Part shown: positions 55,687 through 64,000 of the stretch, piece after piece
Layout: every line of letters starts with the position of its first letter
How positions within the stretch are numbered: position 1 is the first letter of the stretch
Assembly (NCBI GenBank): GCA_030830965.1
Contig: JAURLX010000018.1
Coordinates: forward strand, 1-64,000
Direction of reading: 5' to 3'
Length of the DNA stretch: 64,000 bases
Origin: Verrucomicrobiota bacterium
GTDB lineage: Bacteria; Verrucomicrobiota; Verrucomicrobiia; Opitutales; UBA953
The notes under the pieces: generated by a model
Seen by the model: only the letters and a program-made list of their open reading frames with translations
What the model was told of the DNA's origin: nothing
Database searches by the model: none
Program-made: the position numbers and the translations under genes

Positions 55687-56354
55687 GATACGCCCTGCTC
55701 CTCCTCGCCTGCAACGCCGTCGCCGCGGAACCGCCCGAAGGGTTCCGATCCCTCTTCAACGGCAAGGACCTGTCCGGCTGGCACGGATACAACGGGCACT
55801 CGGTCGTCAAGCTGACGGGAGAGAAGAAGGCGGCCGCGCTGAAGAAGATGCGCGACGAGCTGTCGCTCCATTGGCGTGCCGAAGCCGGCGAGCTGGTCAA
55901 CTCGGGCACGGGCCCCTACGCGACGACGGACGAAGCATTCGGAGACATCGAGCTGCGCATCGAATACCGCACGGTGGCCAAGGCGGACAGCGGCATCTAC
56001 CTGCGCGGCACGCCGCAGGTGCAGATCTGGGATCCTAACCAGGAGTTCGACCCCAAGAAGCCGGACCGCAGGCCGCACCTCGGGTCGGGCGGACTTTTCA
56101 ACAACGCCCCGGGCACGCCAGGCCGCGACCCGCTGGTCAAGGCGGACCGGCCTTTCGGCGAGTGGAACACCTTCCGCATCACGCAGAAGGGCGACGTGAC
56201 CTCGGTCTGGCTCAACGGCAAGCTGGTCGTGGACGCCGCCCGGATGCAGAACTACTGGGACCCCAAGGCCGCCCTGCCCGCCCAAGGCCCGATCCAGCTC
56301 CAGACGCACGGCGGCGAGATCCGCTGGCGCAATATTTTCGTCAGGGCACTCTGA
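55683..56354 (+). CDS. DUF1080 (3-keto-disaccharide hydrolase family) protein
   Basis: ATGA overlap with the upstream gene; FRSLFNGKDLSGWHGYNGHSVVKLTGEKK...GEIRWRNIFVRAL. Confidence 0.93.
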   Translation: MRYALLLLACNAVAAEPPEGFRSLFNGKDLSGWHGYNGHSVVKLTGEKKAAALKKMRDELSLHWRAEAGELVNSGTGPYATTDEAFGDIELRIEYRTVAKADSGIYLRGTPQVQIWDPNQEFDPKKPDRRPHLGSGGLFNNAPGTPGRDPLVKADRPFGEWNTFRITQKGDVTSVWLNGKLVVDAARMQNYWDPKAALPAQGPIQLQTHGGEIRWRNIFVRAL

Positions 56355-56459
56355 CATGACCAGGCCAGCGCTCCAGCATCGCGCCGACGAAGCACCGACC
56401 CCCGCGTCGGGCAAGGCCCTTCCGCACGCCCTCCCTCAGGGCTTCGACTCTCTACGCCG

Positions 56460-57812
<1,353 letters not shown>

Positions 57813-57825
57813 GGTCGCGTCCAGG

Positions 57826-59244
57826 TCACTTGGCCTTCTTCTTGCCCTTCTTTCTGACGGGCGTCTCACCCTCCCCTTCTTCGCCTCCACGACCGCGAGG
57901 CAGGTCGGGCTTCTCGCTCTTGGGCAGGAAGGCGGCCAGTTCGGCCTTCTTGGCGGCGAACTCCGGCTTGGTCGCAAGATTCACGTATTCGAGGGGATCC
58001 TTGGCGTCGTGGTAGAGCTCCTCGTCGCCATTGGCATAGCGGATGTAGCGCCAGTCTTCGGAACGTACGGCATGGTTGCCCCTGCCGTGGGTGGTGAGGG
58101 CGGGATGGCTCCAGGCGGAGGCGGGATCGCGCAGCAGCGAGGAGACGTCCTTGCCGTCGGCATGGGAGGGAATCGGGATGCCCGCCAGCGCCAGGGTGGT
58201 CGGATAGATGCTGGAGTAGTCGACGGGGCGGTCACACCGTGCGTCCGCAGGCGTCAAACCGGGGACTTTCCAGATGTGCACGGTCCGGGTGGGCTCCTCC
58301 CAAAGGGCGAACTTACGCCAATGGGACTTCTCGCCCAGGCTCCAGCCGTGGTCCGACCAGAGGCAGATGATGGTGCTGTCTCGGCGCGGGGACTTCTCCC
58401 AGGCGTCAAGGAGCCGGCCGACCTGGTGGTCGCAGAAGGCGATGGTCGCCAGGTAGGCCTGCACGGCCTCCTTCCAGCGCCCCGAGGCCACGATGCGCGC
58501 ATGGTCGCCCTCGGGCTTGGCCATCTTGACTCCCGCCGGCGGCACGTCCGCGAGGTCGTCGGGTAGATGCGGCGGCAACTGGATCTGGTCGAGGGGGAAC
58601 ATGTCGAACCACTTCTTGGGCACGCTGAAGGGCATGTGGGGCTTCACGAGTCCGGCCGCGATGAAGAAGGGACGGTCGGACTTCTCATTCATCTTCTCGA
58701 TGCACCAGCTGACGACGGCATGGTCAGGCATGTCCTCATCGGCGCAGGCCAAGGGCGCGAAACTGATGCCTCCGACGCCGTTGTCCTTGGCGTCAGGGCG
58801 CCCCTTGCGATTCCCGCCCTTGCCCGCGAAGTAGTCGTCGAACAGGCCTCCGCGGTCGCCGGCCCCGTGGTAGATCTTCCCGGCGCCGTAGACACGATAG
58901 CCGTTCTTGGACAGGACGGTGTTCAGCAGCAGGTCCTCGGAGATGCCAGGGCGCCAGTTCTGGCCGTTGTCGTAGCAGCCGGTGCTGGTCGGGCGGAGGC
59001 CGGACATCAGCGAGGCACGGGAGGGATTGCAGGCGGGCGCGGTGCAGTAGGCCTTGGTGAAGCTGACGCCCATCTTGGCGAGTCGGTCGATGTTCGGGGT
59101 CTTGGTCTGCGGATGCCTGCCGAGATGCCCCACCCAATGGTTGAGGTCATCGATGGGAATGAAGAGGAAGCTCGGCCGCTCGGCCGCCGGCAACGGACCG
59201 GTGAACAGGATCATCAAGGCGACCAGCAGGGCGTAACGGGGCAT
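57826..59244 (-). CDS. sulfatase (iduronate-2-sulfatase-like)
   Basis: MPRYALLVALMILFTGPLPAAERPSFLFIPIDDLNHWVGHLGRHPQTKTPNIDRL; CNPSRASLMSG signature; WSDHGWSLGEKSHWRKFALWEEPTRT. Confidence 0.93.
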   Translation of the reverse strand: MPRYALLVALMILFTGPLPAAERPSFLFIPIDDLNHWVGHLGRHPQTKTPNIDRLAKMGVSFTKAYCTAPACNPSRASLMSGLRPTSTGCYDNGQNWRPGISEDLLLNTVLSKNGYRVYGAGKIYHGAGDRGGLFDDYFAGKGGNRKGRPDAKDNGVGGISFAPLACADEDMPDHAVVSWCIEKMNEKSDRPFFIAAGLVKPHMPFSVPKKWFDMFPLDQIQLPPHLPDDLADVPPAGVKMAKPEGDHARIVASGRWKEAVQAYLATIAFCDHQVGRLLDAWEKSPRRDSTIICLWSDHGWSLGEKSHWRKFALWEEPTRTVHIWKVPGLTPADARCDRPVDYSSIYPTTLALAGIPIPSHADGKDVSSLLRDPASAWSHPALTTHGRGNHAVRSEDWRYIRYANGDEELYHDAKDPLEYVNLATKPEFAAKKAELAAFLPKSEKPDLPRGRGGEEGEGETPVRKKGKKKAK

Positions 59245-59322
59245 GGCCGGACGATGCCCCGCCCAGGGCGACCTGTCCAGAGAGGGCTTGCCCGTCACGC
59301 GTGAAGATTCGACCCTGTCGTG

Positions 59323-60531
59323 ATGCGCCCCGCCCTTTTCCTGCTGCTCCTCGCTGCGCTCTGCCCCGGTGCGGACTACTTCCCCCCGCCCGACAGCCAA
59401 GGGGGCTGGCGGATGCCTAAGGACGCCCGGGAAGCCAAGGAGAAGGCCGGCATCGACCTCGACCGACTGGAAGCCGCCTGGACGGCGGTTCAGCGCTCCA
59501 ACACCGAGAACGGAGGCCTGTTGGTGGTCAGCCGAGGATGGCTGGTGATGGAACGTTACTTCGGCAAGGCCAGGCGCGGTGCGAATCCCGACATGGCCTC
59601 GACCGGCAAGGCGGTCACCAGCATCGCCTGCGGCATCATGCTCGCTGAAAACAAGGCCCGGCTGCCCGAAGGCCTCGATACGCTGGTCTACACCAAGGAG
59701 CTCCTTCCGGAGTCCCTGCCGCTCCGCGACCCCCGCGAGGCCGGCATCAGGCTCGGACATCTGCTCTGCATGACGTCGGGCCACAACGGAGAGGGGGCCA
59801 CACCTTCGTCGGTGGTGCGCGGCACGGCCGCCCCGCTCAAGCCGGTCAAAGGGCAGGATGTCAGGGACGTCGACGGTTCGTCCCTTCGTGTGCCGCTCTG
59901 GGCCGCGCCGGGCGAAGGTTACTCCTACTCCTCCCCCGCCCCGCACATCGCGTCGATGGTGCTGCGCAAGGTCACGGGCAAGGAACTGCCCGACTACATC
60001 GATGAGAAGCTGGGCAAGCCGATGGGCTGGGGTCCCTGGGGCTACTGCCTCTACCGCGGGGACGTGGTCATGAACCACGCCAACGGGGCCGGCTCGATCG
60101 CGCTTCGGGCGACTGATGCGGCCCGCCTTGGCTACTGCCTTGCGCAAGACGGGCGATGGGCGGGACGGCAGCTAATCCCGTCGGACTACCTCCGGATGTG
60201 CCGGGAGCCGTTGAAATACAACCCGCACTTCCCCTTCAGCCTGCAGTTCGAGCACAACCACGCTGGGCAGATCGCCGGCGCCCCCCGCGATGCCTACTAC
60301 AAGACGGGAGCCGGCGGATTCTGTCTCTACGTGGTCCCCTCGCTCGACCTGGCGATCTACAAGCTCGGCGGCAAGGACGGGCAATGGAACCCAGATCTGA
60401 CGAGACTTCCCCAGCCTCCGGACGACTTCGGCCGACATTACGAGCCGCTGGTCAGCCCACGGAACGGCGCCTGGGAGAACTACAGCATCCCGCGGGTGCT
60501 TGAACTGGTCTGCGCCGCGACGGTCCGGTGA
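59323..60531 (+). CDS. serine hydrolase (class C beta-lactamase family)
   Basis: MRPALFLLLLAALCPGADYFPPPDSQGGWR; DMASTGKAVTSIACGIMLAE (SxxK), YSYSSPAPHIASMVLRKVTG (YxS/N-like). Confidence 0.9.
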   Translation: MRPALFLLLLAALCPGADYFPPPDSQGGWRMPKDAREAKEKAGIDLDRLEAAWTAVQRSNTENGGLLVVSRGWLVMERYFGKARRGANPDMASTGKAVTSIACGIMLAENKARLPEGLDTLVYTKELLPESLPLRDPREAGIRLGHLLCMTSGHNGEGATPSSVVRGTAAPLKPVKGQDVRDVDGSSLRVPLWAAPGEGYSYSSPAPHIASMVLRKVTGKELPDYIDEKLGKPMGWGPWGYCLYRGDVVMNHANGAGSIALRATDAARLGYCLAQDGRWAGRQLIPSDYLRMCREPLKYNPHFPFSLQFEHNHAGQIAGAPRDAYYKTGAGGFCLYVVPSLDLAIYKLGGKDGQWNPDLTRLPQPPDDFGRHYEPLVSPRNGAWENYSIPRVLELVCAATVR

Positions 60532-60532
60532 T

Positions 60533-61684
60533 TCAGGCCAGAGGGTGCTCGCGACGGCGCAGGGGCAGCTCGACCTTGGCGCCGCCGGCCGCGAAGGACG
60601 CGAATACGCCGGTGATCAGTTCGATGGTCTCACGTCCGGCCTCGGCTCCGCAGAGGGGTTCCCTGCCCTGCCGCATCGCGTCGAGAAGGTCGGTGGCGAC
60701 GGCCAGATGGCCGGCGACGAGACTCCTGATGTCCTTCACAGGCTCGGGCAGGCCGACGCCTGCGCTGGTCAGGGGGGTCCGCCCGCCGTCTCGGACGACA
60801 TGGATGAGCGGCTCCTCATCGACGCGCAGGTCCAAGGTGGCCTTCTCACAGATGACCTTGACGCCGAAACCCTCCTTCTTGTCCCAGAGCCCCTTCTTGG
60901 AATCGAAGAACAGCGGGATGCCCGACCTGGTCTCGTAGGCGGCGTGAATCTCGTCGCCGACGATGGAGCCGACGCCTTCGTCGCCCTCCCTGACGTCGGC
61001 GCGCACGGCCGGACGACCATCCTGGAGGACCGTGGCGCGGCAGGAGACGGGCGCGCCAGTAAACCGGGTCGCCAGGTTGAAGCCGTGGCCGCCGAGCACC
61101 CAGAGGTCGAGGCCACCGCCGCGCTGGTCCTGCTTGCCGCGCACGCGCACCTCGCGGACGGCACCGAACTCTCCGGCGGCGACGAGCTTGACGGCCGTCT
61201 CCAGCGCGGGGTGATAACGGTTGCGGTGGGCGACGGCGAGACGCACGCCGCCGGCCTTGCAGGCGCTCACGACGGCATCGGCCTCGGCCAGGGTTCGGAC
61301 GAAGGGCTTTTCGACGTAGAGGCCCTTCACCCCGGCCTCGATGGCCGCGAGGATGACCTCGGCGTGCAGGTCGATGTGTCGGGGGCAGACGGCGACGACC
61401 TGAGGACGTGTCCTGCGGAGCATCGCGAGGTGATCGGCGAAGGATTCAGGGGCCTGCAGCCGCGCCTCGGCCGCCTTGCGTCCGGCGACATCAGGGTCCG
61501 ACACGCCGACGATGCGAGCCCCGGGCACCTTGAGCCACACGGTATCGAGACCATGCCCATAATTGCCCCTGCCGGTGTGGCCGACGACGCCGACGGTGAC
61601 CACCGAACCCGCCCCTGCGCGGAGCGCCGCGGGCACGGCCGCCGCAAGGGCGAGGAATCGGCGTCTGTGGATGGGCGATCTCAT
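60533..61684 (-). CDS. Gfo/Idh/MocA family oxidoreductase
   Basis: HRRRFLALAAAVPAALRAGAG leader; VTVGVVGHTGRGNYGHGLDTVWLKVPGARIVGVSDPD, LYVEKPFVRTLAEADAVVSACKAGGVRLAVAHRNRYHPA. Confidence 0.93.
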   Translation of the reverse strand: MRSPIHRRRFLALAAAVPAALRAGAGSVVTVGVVGHTGRGNYGHGLDTVWLKVPGARIVGVSDPDVAGRKAAEARLQAPESFADHLAMLRRTRPQVVAVCPRHIDLHAEVILAAIEAGVKGLYVEKPFVRTLAEADAVVSACKAGGVRLAVAHRNRYHPALETAVKLVAAGEFGAVREVRVRGKQDQRGGGLDLWVLGGHGFNLATRFTGAPVSCRATVLQDGRPAVRADVREGDEGVGSIVGDEIHAAYETRSGIPLFFDSKKGLWDKKEGFGVKVICEKATLDLRVDEEPLIHVVRDGGRTPLTSAGVGLPEPVKDIRSLVAGHLAVATDLLDAMRQGREPLCGAEAGRETIELITGVFASFAAGGAKVELPLRRREHPLA

Positions 61685-63672
61685 CGCTGGCTACGGGGGT
61701 TGCGGTAGATGTAGAAGCGTCCGTCCTCGGCGCCACCCAGAAAATCGAGCACCCCGTCGCCATCGAAATCGACCACGGTCGGGCTGACATCATGACCTTC
61801 GATGTTCTGCTTCACGAGGGGGCCGAGGTCCTGGAAGGCCCAGCGCCCGTCGGCGTGCAGCACCTGCCGCAAGAAATTGGCGCTGGAGGAGTTGAGCAGG
61901 ATGTCCATCCGGCCGTCACCGTCCCAATCGGTCACGCAGAGCTTGCGACGGCCGCTCTTGCCGGCGAGGCCCCTGGACAGAAGCAACGGCCCGCCCTTGG
62001 GGTCCGTGAAGACCCGCCGGGGCGGAAGCAACACGCGGGCTGAGCCTCGTACGGCCCGCTCAAACAGGGCAAGGTGCCCTTCGTGATCGAGCATCACAAG
62101 GTCGCACAGACCATCGTTGTTCCAATCGACCGCGAAAGGGGTGGTACGCCACTGGGTGAGCAGGCCCTTGCCTTCGGGCCTGAGCCATCCGTAGGCCAGT
62201 TTCGGCTGCGCTCCCTCCCATTCGACCTCGACCGGACGGGCCGCTTCGAGCCGCGGCGCCTGCCGAGTGCCCGCATTGCGATGCCAGACGACCTTGCCGA
62301 GGATGGAGTTGAGGAGGATGTCCGGCAGTCCGTCGCCGTCCCAATCAGCGATGGAGAGCGTGGTATAGCCCCACTTGGCCTCACAGGGCCCCTGGATGCT
62401 GCCGTTGTAGCCGGCCATGGGTCGGATGGGAGCTCCGTCAGCCTCTATTGCGCGAGGCGCGGCCCACTTGGGCTCGGCGACCTTGGGTCCGGAGAGGTTC
62501 TCAAAAAGCATCACGTAGCCGGCGGTGTTGCCACTGACGATGTCGGTGTCGCCGTCGCCGTCCCAGTCGAAGCCGACCGGGGTGGCCAGGGCGCCGCACT
62601 TGAGTTCATCGGCCTCCTGCTGGAAATATCGGGGCGGCAGGAACTGCGGCGTCCGCTCTGCGGTGAATCCTCCGGAGTTCTCAATGAAGGCGACGCGGCC
62701 GTCCTCATCACCGACGATCAGGTCGAGGTCCCCGTCCTTGTCCCAGTCGATCGCCACGGGCACGATCATCTCCAGGTCCATGGTCAGAGACTGAGGCGCG
62801 CCAGGCAGCCGGGCAGCCTCCTGCTTCGATAGCCAGGCCGAGGGAGGCCCCTTCTGGCCGGGGCGCAGGGTCAGGCGCCTGCCTGCGGCATACTGAGGAT
62901 TGATACGTCCGCCGGTGTTCTCGAAATAGGTGAAGCCGTCCAGGAACTCGCCGCAGAGGAGGTCGAGGTCGCCGTCACCGTCCCAGTCGGCGAGGTTTGG
63001 TGAGGGCCAGCCGAAGGTCTCCAGGGGCTTCTCGTCAACACTGAGTCGGACGGGCTTGGCATAGTCAGGCTTGGCGTCGGTCCCCTTGTTGGTCGCGACA
63101 TAGACGAAGCCCCGCAGCGGCCCGCGGACCCATTTGCCCGAAGGGTCATAACCGTCGTCCCATCCGTAGTCGGTCCAGTCACCGACGCCGATGATGAGGT
63201 CGGTGCGGCCGTCGACGTTGTAGTCGGCGAAGCGCCACATGTTGGCGCGCACTTTGTTGGGATGGACGTTCGTAGGCAGAGGCAGCTTCACGGGCTTGTC
63301 CAAGCCGGTCTTGAGGAAGTCAGGATAGACGGCCCCGGGCGAAGTCACGACAGGCCTGCCGGCGACATGGCTGACCTGGACGTTCTGCAGGCCCTTGCTG
63401 ATGCGCCGGCCGGGCTTGAAGACGGGCATCTTGTCCCGCGCGGTGTCGCCGCTGGCGTTCTCGAAGAAGTAGACGCCGTTCGAAGGCTTGTCGGGACAGT
63501 TCACGACGAGGTCGAGGTCGCCGTCGCCGTCGAAGTCCATGGGAAGGGGCCAGGCCCAGAGCCCGACGCCGAGGTCGACCACGAGTCCGGGATTGTTGTA
63601 GCGAAGGCGGGCGAGCGCGGGCTCTTCGGCCGACACGGCGGACGCGATGAGAAGGAGGATGAATCGGCTCAT
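61681..63672 (-). CDS. secreted FG-GAP/VCBS repeat beta-propeller protein
   Basis: Start MSRFILLLIASAVSAEE at 63672; nine DxDxDG-type repeats (DFDGDGDLDLVVN, DWDGDGDLDLLCG, DWDKDGDLDLIVG, DWDGDGLPDILLN ...). Confidence 0.9.
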   Translation of the reverse strand: MSRFILLLIASAVSAEEPALARLRYNNPGLVVDLGVGLWAWPLPMDFDGDGDLDLVVNCPDKPSNGVYFFENASGDTARDKMPVFKPGRRISKGLQNVQVSHVAGRPVVTSPGAVYPDFLKTGLDKPVKLPLPTNVHPNKVRANMWRFADYNVDGRTDLIIGVGDWTDYGWDDGYDPSGKWVRGPLRGFVYVATNKGTDAKPDYAKPVRLSVDEKPLETFGWPSPNLADWDGDGDLDLLCGEFLDGFTYFENTGGRINPQYAAGRRLTLRPGQKGPPSAWLSKQEAARLPGAPQSLTMDLEMIVPVAIDWDKDGDLDLIVGDEDGRVAFIENSGGFTAERTPQFLPPRYFQQEADELKCGALATPVGFDWDGDGDTDIVSGNTAGYVMLFENLSGPKVAEPKWAAPRAIEADGAPIRPMAGYNGSIQGPCEAKWGYTTLSIADWDGDGLPDILLNSILGKVVWHRNAGTRQAPRLEAARPVEVEWEGAQPKLAYGWLRPEGKGLLTQWRTTPFAVDWNNDGLCDLVMLDHEGHLALFERAVRGSARVLLPPRRVFTDPKGGPLLLSRGLAGKSGRRKLCVTDWDGDGRMDILLNSSSANFLRQVLHADGRWAFQDLGPLVKQNIEGHDVSPTVVDFDGDGVLDFLGGAEDGRFYIYRNPRSQR

Positions 63673-63674
63673 GA

Positions 63675-64000
63675 TCAAAGGGGCCAGCGTCCGTCGACGA
63701 TGGGTCGACCGACAAGGCGGGACGGATCGACGACGACATGCTTCACCTTTTGGCGCTTCCAGGTGTAGGTGATGTGAACCAGGCCGTCTGAAGCCTGGAT
63801 GATGGAGGGGTAGCTGTATTCGCCGGGGTCGGATTCCAGGACGAGCGCGGCTCGCCAGTCCTTGCCGTCCTGGCTGACGGCGAGGTTCAGGGGCGTCCGC
63901 AGTCCGCCCCACTTGCCGGGCGTGCCGGCGACATGGTTGTAGACGATGAGATGCCGGCCGTCGGCCAAGGTGACGGCATCGGTGCCGCTGTTGTTGTTGG
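63675..64000 (-). CDS. exo-alpha-sialidase-like protein, C-terminal fragment (5' end beyond right edge)
   Basis: Reverse frame open to the edge: NNNSGTDAVTLADGRHLIVYNHVAGTPGKWGGLRTPLNLAVSQDGKDWRAALVLESDPGEYSYPSIIQASDGLVHITYTWKRQKVKHVVVDPSRL. Confidence 0.8.
   Translation of the reverse strand, partial: NNNSGTDAVTLADGRHLIVYNHVAGTPGKWGGLRTPLNLAVSQDGKDWRAALVLESDPGEYSYPSIIQASDGLVHITYTWKRQKVKHVVVDPSRLVGRPIVDGRWPL

Noticed and set aside
59295-59304. TCACGCGTGA palindrome between divergent genes
   Set aside because: 10-bp palindromes are expected dozens of times by chance in 64 kb; no second copy linked to regulation was seen.
59245-60147. N-terminal 300-aa extension of the sulfatase ORF
   Set aside because: Precedes an obvious signal peptide (MPRYALLVALMILFTGPLPAA) and is antisense to the serine hydrolase gene.

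Overview
GC-rich window with the gene content of a PVC-superphylum bacterium (probably Verrucomicrobiota; inferred from gene content only). Coding density is high, and I saw no convincing tRNA/rRNA, transposase, integrase or CRISPR array. Most of the window encodes exported catabolic and redox proteins: four PVC-type beta-propeller/HEAT/cytochrome c (CxxCH) fusion proteins carrying different extra domains (ThuA-like, DUF1080, SGNH, NPCBM), one haem-less relative, three DUF1549/DUF1553 + DUF1501 gene pairs, several DUF1080 (3-keto-disaccharide hydrolase family) proteins, a GMC oxidoreductase with a gluconate-2-dehydrogenase subunit-3-like partner, an FAD oxidoreductase, a Gfo/Idh/MocA oxidoreductase, two sulfatases, a sialidase-like fragment, and an FG-GAP propeller protein. 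Housekeeping or other genes are an ABC-F ATPase, speA, a menH-like hydrolase, a SMUG1-type uracil-DNA glycosylase overlapping a methyltransferase, and a flavin reductase-like protein. The two loci most worth following up are (i) a translationally overlapping two-gene unit, Hsp70-like ATPase with TPR-like tail + compact UvrD-like helicase (48202-51794), and (ii) the redox/glycan island, which could be an electron-transfer-coupled 3-keto-glycoside degradation system. A divergent AraC / PEP-hydrolase-like TIM barrel / UPF0261 module (the split form of Tm-1) is also of interest. All family calls come from reading motifs in the translations; no database search was run.
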